Positions 1-7,887 of a DNA stretch of 33,945 bases are shown piece after piece; within the stretch, counting starts at the first letter, position 1, and every line of letters begins with the position of its first letter. Made by a program: the position numbers and the translations under genes. The notes beneath the pieces were generated by a model that searched no databases, was not told the DNA's origin, and was given only the letters and a program-made list of their open reading frames with translations. This DNA is from DAOTTX01 sp034437515 (GTDB taxonomy: Bacteria; Chloroflexota; Anaerolineae; Aggregatilineales; Phototrophicaceae): positions 1 to 33,945 of the forward strand of contig DAOTTX010000209.1 of assembly GCA_034437515.1 (NCBI GenBank), given 5' to 3'.

Positions 1-132
1 CACCACTGCCAGTACAAGAAAGCCGACAAACAGTAGTTGCGCGATGCTGGAAGCTGCGCCAGCAAGCCCACCAAATCCAAAGACAGCGAGAACAATTGCG
101 ATCAGGAAAAATGTTAGTGCCCATCCAAGCAT
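1..132 (-). CDS. DUF1328 small membrane protein (partial, 3' end beyond window)
   Basis: The reading frame starts at ATG 132 and is open to the window edge, giving 44 residues. It begins MLGWALTFFLIAIVLAVFGF and continues with a GGLAGAASSIA segment and a second hydrophobic stretch. This is the pattern of the DUF1328 (YtjA-like) family: two short membrane helices around a Gly-rich turn, total length about 55 residues, so only about 10 residues should be missing. The family is widespread in bacteria and its function is not established. An AAAGG sequence lies about 6 nt before the ATG, which supports the start. The gene is separated from the glycosyltransferase behind it by about 120 nt and probably has its own promoter. 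Confidence 0.85.
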   Translation of the reverse strand, partial: MLGWALTFFLIAIVLAVFGFGGLAGAASSIAQLLFVGFLVLAVV

Positions 133-171
133 AAAATGCCCTTTCGATTGATTTATGTACTTTCACGCTTT

Positions 172-199
172 ATCCTACAGGGTGCGGCATCCCTTCCAA
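172..199 (-). promoter_or_regulatory. Possible sigma70-type promoter for the DUF1328 gene
   Basis: Read on the minus strand, TTGGAA (199-194) and TAGGAT (177-172) are separated by 16 nt and lie about 40 nt before the ATG. Both hexamers deviate from consensus, so this is a weak candidate. Confidence 0.3.
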
Positions 200-240
200 T
201 CCCCCCAACGACATAAATCGACATGGGTAGAATGGGGGAT
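199..240 (-). terminator. Inverted repeat after the glycosyltransferase gene
   Basis: ATCCCCC (199-205) and GGGGGAT (234-240) form a 7-bp inverted repeat with a 28-nt loop just past the stop codon of the glycosyltransferase gene. No T-run follows on the minus strand, so it may be a transcript-end stem-loop, not a classical intrinsic terminator. Confidence 0.3.
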
Positions 241-250
241 ACCAGCGAGA

Positions 251-1621
251 TTATTCCGTCTCGGCTGGCTTTGCAACTGGATATATCAACAGGCTACTTG
301 TCAACAAAAACGCCGGCCAAAGGTGCAGCAATAACCGTGGCAGCGATGAACCTAATTGCCAGTACAAATCCCGTGGCGTAATGATGTAAATGGCAAGATA
401 GCCCAGAAATTGCAGTGCCAGAATGACCGCCCCTGTTGTAACCTCAAACTGTGCATCCTCGTTACGACGCTGGCGAGTATTCTTCAGCAAATACCGTAGA
501 AAAAAAGGAAAGCCAAATAACACAAACCAGGCCATTTGCGTGGCGTAAAAGCCTGCAATCGTGACATAGCGATCTAAATCAACAAGTCGGTCAAACGTCG
601 TAGACCCCTGCCCACCAACCAGGTCATTTTGTGGCGTTACCTGTAGCTTGAAATAAAGTAGTGCTGCCAGCATTGGCCCAATCCCGAGCGTCAGATAGAC
701 TATCTCATCCCGCAACCCCGCTAGACCCTGCGCACGGACCGTCATCAATAGTCGTCCACCTACAAAGCTGACCAGAAAGAGGATACCTTCATTTTTTGTC
801 CAGGCTGCCATACCGGCCGCAAGACCTGCTAGAATCAGCAACTTGTTCTGGCTAGCCGGGAAATGCGAACGGAGATAAGTCAACAAGAGTGCTGTTAAAA
901 TGAAGTAGCTGAGCGGAATATCTGCGTATTGCGCAACACCCACCAGCACAAAACGCGGCGACACAATAACCACCAACACAGCCACCATCGCGACTTCTGG
1001 ACCTCGAAACATTTTGATGCTGACATAAAGCATTACAACGGTAGCAAGTGTAAATGTAGCAGCGATCAGGGTTGGGATGAGCGCTGTCTCGGTGTCGCCA
1101 TAAACCCACGCCCGTGAAACCGACCCCGTAATCAATAATGGGTAGTCAGGGTGTACTAGATTGGTAGAAAAACCCTGTAACCAATTTTCTCCAGCCCGAA
1201 CCAGAAACCGGGCACGTACATTCCATATCACCCAGGCGTCCCAGTTACCATGTGGATTGGTGACTGTCAGAGTCAGGTAGAGGCTGCCAGCTAATGCCAT
1301 CCCACCATAAAATAACAGGGAGACTAAACGGTCTGGCACAACCGCACCGTGTCTGGTTGAGATGCTTTGCGTTGAGGTGCGCAGCCGCAAAAACAGCATA
1401 CTGGCTAGCACCAACAACATGCCATCCAGCATCAGCAGATAGTTCAAGTCGGTCTGGTTAGCAACCAGCAGGGTCAAAAACAGCGTTACGGACGTGACTC
1501 CTAATCCAATCCCTGGTGCAAGCAACCAGGTTAAAGCATGATTCCCAAGCGGGGAGAACGTACGCACGAGCAAATAGCCGACCAGCGCTGCAAAGATAAG
1601 CGATATAACGCCCCCGAACAT
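251..1621 (-). CDS. Multi-pass membrane glycosyltransferase-like protein (GT-C fold type)
   Basis: This 456-residue protein has about ten hydrophobic segments from the first residues (IFAALVGYLLVRTF) to the C-terminus. An extracytoplasmic loop near residues 120-165 carries NPHGNWDAWVIWN followed by HPDYPLLITG. Acidic and aromatic loops of this kind after the first helices are typical of lipid-sugar-dependent GT-C enzymes (PMT/ArnT-like), where an Asp serves catalysis. I infer transfer of a sugar from a polyprenyl carrier on the outer face of the membrane; donor and acceptor cannot be told. The start is ATG 1621 with GGAG 7 nt upstream, lying inside the end of the preceding gene. The two genes are 2 nt apart, so they are translationally coupled. 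Confidence 0.7.
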   Translation of the reverse strand: MFGGVISLIFAALVGYLLVRTFSPLGNHALTWLLAPGIGLGVTSVTLFLTLLVANQTDLNYLLMLDGMLLVLASMLFLRLRTSTQSISTRHGAVVPDRLVSLLFYGGMALAGSLYLTLTVTNPHGNWDAWVIWNVRARFLVRAGENWLQGFSTNLVHPDYPLLITGSVSRAWVYGDTETALIPTLIAATFTLATVVMLYVSIKMFRGPEVAMVAVLVVIVSPRFVLVGVAQYADIPLSYFILTALLLTYLRSHFPASQNKLLILAGLAAGMAAWTKNEGILFLVSFVGGRLLMTVRAQGLAGLRDEIVYLTLGIGPMLAALLYFKLQVTPQNDLVGGQGSTTFDRLVDLDRYVTIAGFYATQMAWFVLFGFPFFLRYLLKNTRQRRNEDAQFEVTTGAVILALQFLGYLAIYIITPRDLYWQLGSSLPRLLLHLWPAFLLTSSLLIYPVAKPAETE

Positions 1622-1623
1622 CG

Positions 1624-2151
1624 TCAGTCTCCAAGATATTCAAATAAGATAACATTGCCTGGAAATCGCTGGATCGGGCGCAAGTTATCGAATCTGGTGT
1701 AGCCTTCATAGTCTGGATCAAGAAAATTACCAATGATCAGGTCACAACAATCGCTGCTTCTGAGTACAATAACGGGGGCCACGACGTATTGCAGTAACAA
1801 TCGCTCTTCTAACTCGTCGCTATCACTTATATAGCCAACCTGATCATGACCATCAAGCCACGGTTTGAGGTCAGCAAAGCGATCTTCGTACATACTGACT
1901 TTATCATCTCGAAAGAGAAAAGGGTCCGTATAAGCGACCAGTTCATAAGTTCCAGTGAACTGCGCGATAAAAGAGAGCAAAAGTACAACCATTGAACTGA
2001 TGATCCCGATGAGCGGCACACGTTTTAATAGCACATTAAATGTCAAATTTATGACTATTCCTATCAAGCTAACAACAACAGTATTATGGGAATTTTGCCC
2101 TACAAGCAGAAGAGGGTAACTTGTAGCCACGTGTTCTGTTACATGATACAA
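1624..2151 (-). CDS. Small membrane protein coupled to the glycosyltransferase
   Basis: About 175 residues. Two membrane helices near residues 26-65 (VVSLIGIVINLTFNVLL and PLIGIISSMVVLLLSFIAQ) are followed by a soluble domain of about 105 residues with a motif around WLDGHDQVGYISD and a C-terminal strand region ending PGNVILFEYLGD. I do not recognise a named family. As far as I recall, similar small proteins sit beside GT-C-like enzymes in Chloroflexota, which would make it an accessory subunit. The start is uncertain: the first in-frame start codon is TTG at 2151, the frame is open for 17 codons above it without an ATG, and no good ribosome binding site is visible. It could therefore also be the 3' remnant of a longer gene. 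Confidence 0.5.
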   Translation of the reverse strand: MYHVTEHVATSYPLLLVGQNSHNTVVVSLIGIVINLTFNVLLKRVPLIGIISSMVVLLLSFIAQFTGTYELVAYTDPFLFRDDKVSMYEDRFADLKPWLDGHDQVGYISDSDELEERLLLQYVVAPVIVLRSSDCCDLIIGNFLDPDYEGYTRFDNLRPIQRFPGNVILFEYLGD

Positions 2152-2220
2152 AAAGCCGCCATTACGAGACTGAAAGTCTGCCAGGGAAGCTACGCGGCCT
2201 CATAATTGTAGCAAGAGGAA

Positions 2221-2949
2221 CTATATAACAACAGTTTCGACGTGCAAAGTTTCGATGTCAAAAATAAGTATGCCTTCTTCATCTAAACCAAGTTGCGCCA
2301 ATAGTTGACCATCCTTACGCCAGACAGCCGACTGACCAGCACCAACGAAATCGTCTGAGGGGCCAATGTTGTTCGACAACATCACAGGGAGCGCATATGT
2401 TTCGGCAATAGTTTCTAACCGGGCATGTGCAGCCTGTACACCCTCTTGTGATTTTGACACACTCACGATGTATAGTTCTGCCCCGGCCTGGTGCGCTCTG
2501 GTAGCGTGTTCAGGCACCGACAGTTCATAACAGATTGACGGCGCAACCAACGTGTGTCCAAGCGGCAACGTCGCGAAGTTTTCCCCCGGCATGAAATATG
2601 GTATTTCATCCTCGTGCAAATATTTTTTGCGGTAGACGGTGCGCTCTCGGTGTGGCTGGAAGATCACTAAACTGATACAGACGCCATCATCTTCACGTGT
2701 TGGAACCCCGATAGCCAGAGTCATGTCTAATTGATCGCTCAAATGCTGAAACGGTTGAAGACGTGCATCCTGCGCAGACATCGCCAATTGATCGGCAAGC
2801 ATTGGTTCATATCCAGTCAGTGACAATTCAGGGAAAATTACGACGTCTGCATCATGTGCTGAAGCCTGGGTAACGAATTGACAGTGCCGTTCGACGTTGT
2901 GCAGTATATCTCCACGAACAGGATGGATTTGTGCAACACCGAATTTCAT
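2221..2949 (-). CDS. Carbon-nitrogen hydrolase (nitrilase superfamily)
   Basis: This 242-residue cytoplasmic enzyme hydrolyses a non-peptide C-N bond, usually an amide; the substrate is unknown. The Glu-Lys-Cys triad is visible: Glu41 in FPELSLTGY, Lys109 in YRKKYLHEDE and Cys140 in SICYELSVPEH. The length is slightly short for the family (about 250-280). ATG 2949 is preferred over the TTG one codon upstream because GGAG lies 8 nt before it. It is the last gene of the galactoside operon, 50 nt behind the GH4 gene, so it may act on an amide linked to that sugar diet, or simply be a passenger. The motifs rule out an inactive paralogue, but they do not separate omega-amidase-like from other amidase branches. 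Confidence 0.8.
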   Translation of the reverse strand: MKFGVAQIHPVRGDILHNVERHCQFVTQASAHDADVVIFPELSLTGYEPMLADQLAMSAQDARLQPFQHLSDQLDMTLAIGVPTREDDGVCISLVIFQPHRERTVYRKKYLHEDEIPYFMPGENFATLPLGHTLVAPSICYELSVPEHATRAHQAGAELYIVSVSKSQEGVQAAHARLETIAETYALPVMLSNNIGPSDDFVGAGQSAVWRKDGQLLAQLGLDEEGILIFDIETLHVETVVI

Positions 2950-2999
2950 CAACTTTTCTCCAAGGGTGTAACCACTTATGTAGCAACTCTATGCGGACA

Positions 3000-4391
3000 C
3001 TACCTATAGTTAGGCAGCAAACGGCCATGTACATCTATCATCTCGTCCACCATGCGTGTGATCTGATCCATCGACAGTTCTGCGGCGGTGTGCGGGTCCA
3101 GCATGGCTGCATGATAGATGTGTTCGCGCTTGCATGTAAGCGCCGCTTCAACCGTGAGGGCTTGTACATTAATGTTAGTCTGCATCAAAGCAGCGAGTTG
3201 CGGTGGCAGCTTACCAACATGCGTTGGTTGAATGCCATTGCTATCTACCAAACAGGGTACCTCTACACAACACTCATTCGGCAAGTTCTGAATAACCCCG
3301 TGATTGGGGACGTTGCCATAAATCGTGCGCGGGGTGTCGGTTTCGATGCTGTGGATGATTAGCGAGCCGTATTCTACACTACGTTCATAGTGGTCGAAGT
3401 TTGCAACATCATGAGCAATATTGGCCAGCATATGCGATGAGACGTTGATATGCGATAATGCGGCTTCAATTTCCGCCTGAGCAGGACGTGTACCAGTTGC
3501 CCGTGCCTGGTCAGCCAGTTCCCACGCGGCGATTTGCGCTTCGCACCGCCCCAGATATTCATCTAATGGGATATTGAACTGCTCAATCAACGCGGGCTGA
3601 TCCGCTTTAATAAACCACGGCACATATTCACTAAAATGTTCGCTTGATTCCGTCACAAAATAGCCAAAATATTTGTACACTTCATAGCGAACTTGATTCC
3701 AGTCTGGCACACGCCCTTCATTGATAACGTTTTGCACTGCTGGATACAGATTTTCGCCCGTTTCTTTGTGTGCTAGCTTCAGAAAAAACGCCATATGGTT
3801 GATGCCAGCGACGCGATAATCAATCTGTTCGTGGCTCAGCCCCAGGTCTTGAGCCAATTCATGTGCGGTATGCGGCACACTGTGACATAAGCCGACCGTT
3901 TTGATACTACTACTGCGCGACAACGCCCATTGATTGATAGCCATCGGGTTGACGTAGTTGATGAACATAGCGTCCGGGCATAGACGTTCCATATCCCGCA
4001 CAATATCCAGCAGTACCGGAATGGTACGCAGCCCACGCATAATGCCCCCAATGCCCAATGTATCGCCTATCGTCTGCCGCAGGCCATATTTTGCAGGGAT
4101 TTCAAAGTCGGTTACGGTCGCTGGCCGATAGCCCCCCACCTGAATCATGCACAACACATAATCGGCATCACGCAGCGCTTCTTCACGGTTGGTTGTGGTC
4201 TGAATCGTTGCATTGGTGCCAAGCTGAGTGTTGAGTTGCTCGGCCACACGTTGCGATGCTTCCAGGCGTTTAGCGTCAATATCCATCAGGGCGAATGTGG
4301 CGTTGTTGAACTCTGGAAAGCTGAGGATGTCGCCCATCAGGCTTTTTGCGAAAACAGTACTACCCGCACCGATGAAAGCTACTTTGATCAA
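3000..4391 (-). CDS. melA: Alpha-galactosidase, glycoside hydrolase family 4
   Basis: This 463-residue cytoplasmic enzyme hydrolyses alpha-galactosides such as melibiose using NAD and a divalent metal, by the redox-elimination route known for GH4. An N-terminal Rossmann motif (VAFIGAGS, residues 4-11) binds NAD. NYVNPM (Asn148), GLCHSVPH (Cys169, His170) and GINHM (His199) are the substrate and metal residues. The Cys-His-Ser form of the metal motif favours MelA-type alpha-galactosidase over GH4 glucosidases, but galacturonidase activity cannot be excluded. The start is TTG at 4391: it lies 2 nt after the GH42 stop, GGAG is 8 nt upstream inside the end of the GH42 gene, and the Rossmann strand begins immediately. 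The weak start plus overlap suggests output tuned below GH42 by coupling. Confidence 0.88.
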   Translation of the reverse strand: MIKVAFIGAGSTVFAKSLMGDILSFPEFNNATFALMDIDAKRLEASQRVAEQLNTQLGTNATIQTTTNREEALRDADYVLCMIQVGGYRPATVTDFEIPAKYGLRQTIGDTLGIGGIMRGLRTIPVLLDIVRDMERLCPDAMFINYVNPMAINQWALSRSSSIKTVGLCHSVPHTAHELAQDLGLSHEQIDYRVAGINHMAFFLKLAHKETGENLYPAVQNVINEGRVPDWNQVRYEVYKYFGYFVTESSEHFSEYVPWFIKADQPALIEQFNIPLDEYLGRCEAQIAAWELADQARATGTRPAQAEIEAALSHINVSSHMLANIAHDVANFDHYERSVEYGSLIIHSIETDTPRTIYGNVPNHGVIQNLPNECCVEVPCLVDSNGIQPTHVGKLPPQLAALMQTNINVQALTVEAALTCKREHIYHAAMLDPHTAAELSMDQITRMVDEMIDVHGRLLPNYR

Positions 4392-4393
4392 GG

Positions 4394-6331
4394 TTATGTC
4401 TCCGAGGTGTCGTTAAAGGTTTGTTGTGTATAGGCCACATCATGCCCCATCCTACCATGTTCATCAACGTCTGGTTCGTGGTTCATGGATATGGTCCATA
4501 CATTTTGCTGCTTATCGTGCAATGCACCGATTTCACGCTGGTCAGTGCTGGTGCCAAGCCAACCCATTGTAAGTGCCAGTGCATCAAAGTCTACCGGCCA
4601 GCAGCCCAAATAATGCACTTCGCCCTCACCAAGCCCACGTTTTGTGGCCGCAACGCGACTTTGCAGCATATCCGTTTTGTAATATAGCGTTGGTACGCTG
4701 TTGCTCGACGTCAGGCTTTCTGCCCAGATTTTACACCGCAGCGTACATTCACTGGCTTCGGCTGGCTTGAGTGCGTTGGAAATGTTAAGTTGTGGCCAGT
4801 CTGTGTATGTATCAGGGGGAATGCTGTTGAAGTCCAGAACCGCCGCGCCGACAAGTTCAGACAGTCCCTGTGGGATTACTTGCTGCACAGAGGTATTCGA
4901 CAGGGTACGGGTAAAGCTACGGAAGGTGACGATTAGTTTGCCGCCGGCTTCAACCCAGGCATGCCAGTGCGCAATCTCATCGTCGTGAACGAGAGTAGCC
5001 GCCGGAACGATGACCGTCTGGTAGCCTGTCAGGTCAGCATTGCGCGCTAAGAAATCAACCGCAATGTTACGCCGCCAGTACATTTGGTAAATCGCATAGA
5101 GCAATTGCCAGTAGCTGAAGTCGCGGTTATAGGGTTCCATCTCAATTGACCACAGACTTTCGTAGTCAAAGACGATACCGACGGTCGCGGGTTCACGCTG
5201 CAAGGAAGGCATTTCGGCGAATTCCTGACTCACTTGCTGTGCTTCGTGGTAAGCCTGATCTTTTTCGCCACGCCAGTTCAACAACCCACGGTGATACTGC
5301 TCTTGCCCGAACGGTGCAGCCCGATACCGGAAATAGACGATTGTTTCTGCGCCATGTGCTACTGCCTGGTGGCTCCAAAGGCGCACCTGTCCAGGGGGCA
5401 CAGGTGGGTTGTAGGGGTGCCAGTTCACCGGGCCGGGTTGTTGTTCCATAATCCAGAAGGGTTTGCGCTTGAAAGACCACATCAGGTCGAGGTTCATCGC
5501 CGTTTCCGCCGACCCGTAGAGCGCATGCGGATAGTTGTCATATGAAACAAAATCGAGGTCTTCGGCCAGCTTCCAATAGTCTAGCGACCAATGCCGCACC
5601 ATGAAATTATGCGTAATCCAGCGGTCGGGGGAAGCCTCGCGCAAAATATCAATCTGCATCCGTTGGAAGCGCACCCAGGCATCCGACGCAAAACGCCGAT
5701 AATCCAACCGCATTGATGGGCTTTGTGGCTCGGTGGTAATGCCGGGGATGGGGATATGTGACCATTCGCGATAGGTCATGCCCCAGAATTGTGTGCCCCA
5801 GGCAACATTGAGTGCGTCCAGCGTGCCGTACTTTTCTTCCAGCCAGTGATGGAAAGCAGCGCGGCAATGCGCACAGTAGCAGCGTGTGGTTTCGCCACAG
5901 CCAAATTCGTTATCGACCTGCCAGCCAACAACCGCTTCATGCTGACCAAACTCGCTTGTAATCTGGCGCACGATACGTTCCGAATACTCAAGATAGGCGG
6001 GAACATTGGCGCAGGCATGGCGGCGTCCACCGGGACTGATGCGAATGCCATCGCGCCCTACCCGGCAGATGTCAGGATGCGCGTGGGTCAGCCAGGGGGG
6101 CGGGGTGGGCGTCGGCGTGCAAAGCACAACCTGCAACCCCTCAGTAGCAAGGATGTCAATTGCTTGTGCGAGCCACTCGAAGTCATAAACCCCCGATGCT
6201 GGCTCCATTTTGTCCCACGCAAATTCTGCCAATCGCACATAGGTCAGGCCGGCTTCACGCATCAGTTTCGCATCGTGGGACCAACGCTCCGACGGCCAGT
6301 GTTCAGGGTAGTACGCGCATCCTGTTTGCAT
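4394..6331 (-). CDS. Beta-galactosidase, glycoside hydrolase family 42
   Basis: This 645-residue retaining beta-galactosidase has no signal peptide, so it acts on imported sugar in the cytoplasm. The N-terminal TIM barrel opens with GCAYYPEHW, a GH42 hallmark. Glu142 in WQVDNEFGCG is the acid/base and Glu296 in FWIMEQQPGP is the nucleophile. Cys107, Cys145, Cys151, Cys153 and Cys156 include the cluster that binds zinc in structurally known GH42 enzymes. The trimerisation domain (from about residue 385) and the small C-terminal beta domain are present; the length is normal. It starts 11 nt behind the permease gene, with only a distant AAAGG as ribosome binding site. With the GH4 enzyme two nucleotides downstream, the operon can process both alpha- and beta-galactosides. 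Confidence 0.92.
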   Translation of the reverse strand: MQTGCAYYPEHWPSERWSHDAKLMREAGLTYVRLAEFAWDKMEPASGVYDFEWLAQAIDILATEGLQVVLCTPTPTPPPWLTHAHPDICRVGRDGIRISPGGRRHACANVPAYLEYSERIVRQITSEFGQHEAVVGWQVDNEFGCGETTRCYCAHCRAAFHHWLEEKYGTLDALNVAWGTQFWGMTYREWSHIPIPGITTEPQSPSMRLDYRRFASDAWVRFQRMQIDILREASPDRWITHNFMVRHWSLDYWKLAEDLDFVSYDNYPHALYGSAETAMNLDLMWSFKRKPFWIMEQQPGPVNWHPYNPPVPPGQVRLWSHQAVAHGAETIVYFRYRAAPFGQEQYHRGLLNWRGEKDQAYHEAQQVSQEFAEMPSLQREPATVGIVFDYESLWSIEMEPYNRDFSYWQLLYAIYQMYWRRNIAVDFLARNADLTGYQTVIVPAATLVHDDEIAHWHAWVEAGGKLIVTFRSFTRTLSNTSVQQVIPQGLSELVGAAVLDFNSIPPDTYTDWPQLNISNALKPAEASECTLRCKIWAESLTSSNSVPTLYYKTDMLQSRVAATKRGLGEGEVHYLGCWPVDFDALALTMGWLGTSTDQREIGALHDKQQNVWTISMNHEPDVDEHGRMGHDVAYTQQTFNDTSET

Positions 6332-6341
6332 CGCGCCAGAC

Positions 6342-7874
6342 TTAACCTTTCAAACCAGAGGTCGCGATACCCTCAATAAAGTACCGCTGGGCAAGGATAA
6401 ACACGATCATCGGGGGCAGAATCATCACCGCCGCCCCGGTCATAATGATGTTGGGTTGCGTCTGGTTGAGGTTCGACAGGGTAATCAATGCCAACGTCAG
6501 CACCTCATCTTCTTTGTTGCTGGTGTCAATGATGATCAGCGGCCACAGGAAACTATTCCAGGCATAAAGAAATGTAAAAATAGCATGGGCGGCAATCGCA
6601 GGCATACTCAATGGCACGAAGATGCGCCACAGGATACGGAAACGGCTGCAACCGTCCAGCAAAGCGGCTTCTTCAATCTCTTTGGGGATCGACAGAAAGA
6701 ATTGCCGGATTAAGAATGTGCCATAGGCGGTGAATATCCACGGCACAATTAACGAGGCAATGTGATTGTTCCAGCCCAACGCCACCATCAGACGGTAAAT
6801 CGGGACAATCAAAACCACAAAGGGCACCATAATCGAGCCGAGATACAGCAAAAAGATCGTGTCGCGCCCTTTGAATTCAATACGCGAGAACGCATAGCCG
6901 CCGAACAACGACGTTGTGATTTGTCCGGCCGTGACAAGGATCGTGACGAAAATTGTGTTCACCAGCGCACGGTCAAGTCGCAAATTGGGATTACCGTCAA
7001 TACCAAGCACCTGTTCATAGTTCACCAGTTGGAACTCAACAATCTCGACCGGGTCGGCAAGGCGTTCGTAGGTATAGACAGCATCGGTGACGTCGTTGGG
7101 GTTAAAGAAGATACCCAACACCGCGCTGTATGCTTCGACAAATTCCGTCTCGCCAAGCATGAAAACACCATAATCTCGCCCGCGCTCACGCTGATCAATC
7201 AGTTCTATTTCACCTGTTTCAGATAATGGTATCGTCTCAGCCCCATCCGCCACTGAGGGCAAGATGTAGGCCTGCACAGGCACGGCTTCACCGAAACTTT
7301 GTAACCATGTAGATAGTATTTCGCCGTTCTCATCGACCACATCATACACGTCGAACGTTAACATATTGGCGTTGTTGTCAGGCAATACGATTTGTTCGCC
7401 AGTCCGCACAAGGGTTTGAGTACTGTCGGTAAGGCTGATCTCATCACCGTCGGCCGTTTGAATGCTTGTCGGAACGATCGCTCGGACGTCAATCAGGCGG
7501 CGCTGGTCGGCATGAGAGCCGAATTGCACCACATTCTCAAGATTACTTGCAGTACCAAGGAAGCTATAGTCCGTTTTATCAATATCGTCATCTTCGTCAG
7601 TGATTCTGCTGATCAAGTAATCCTGTTCGGTGCCATTCACTTCGAAGGTGTACAGCGGAATTGAACGTCCCTGAAATGCTTCTTCTACAGGCGAATATGG
7701 TATCAAACGGCGTGGATTTGATTGAAAGTCCGTCGTTGTTTTCAGGGAAGCAATCACCATATAGATCAGCGGAAATAGCAGCACAATCGCCACTGCTGTC
7801 AACAGTGTGTACATGCCCGCCCGTGTACCCCATAGCCGCGCCCGCTGTGCAAGTGGATTCTGTTCTTGTGACAT
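6342..7874 (-). CDS. Sugar ABC transporter permease (MalG-like) with large extracytoplasmic insertion
   Basis: This 510-residue inner-membrane subunit imports the operon's sugar. It begins with a cytoplasmic tail and TM1 (about residues 21-43). A hydrophilic stretch of about 255 residues (45-300), predicted to be outside, follows. Then comes the usual five-helix permease core with the ATPase-contacting EAA loop (EEAALLDGCSRF, about 401-424). E. coli MalG is only 296 residues, so the insertion is nearly as large as a whole family member. ATG 7874 was chosen over a possible start at 7916 because TAGGAG, overlapping the stop codon of the upstream permease, lies 10 nt before it. No ATPase gene is near; a shared multi-sugar ATPase elsewhere is likely. 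Confidence 0.88.
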   Translation of the reverse strand: MSQEQNPLAQRARLWGTRAGMYTLLTAVAIVLLFPLIYMVIASLKTTTDFQSNPRRLIPYSPVEEAFQGRSIPLYTFEVNGTEQDYLISRITDEDDDIDKTDYSFLGTASNLENVVQFGSHADQRRLIDVRAIVPTSIQTADGDEISLTDSTQTLVRTGEQIVLPDNNANMLTFDVYDVVDENGEILSTWLQSFGEAVPVQAYILPSVADGAETIPLSETGEIELIDQRERGRDYGVFMLGETEFVEAYSAVLGIFFNPNDVTDAVYTYERLADPVEIVEFQLVNYEQVLGIDGNPNLRLDRALVNTIFVTILVTAGQITTSLFGGYAFSRIEFKGRDTIFLLYLGSIMVPFVVLIVPIYRLMVALGWNNHIASLIVPWIFTAYGTFLIRQFFLSIPKEIEEAALLDGCSRFRILWRIFVPLSMPAIAAHAIFTFLYAWNSFLWPLIIIDTSNKEDEVLTLALITLSNLNQTQPNIIMTGAAVMILPPMIVFILAQRYFIEGIATSGLKG

Positions 7875-7887
7875 GGTTGGCTGGCTC

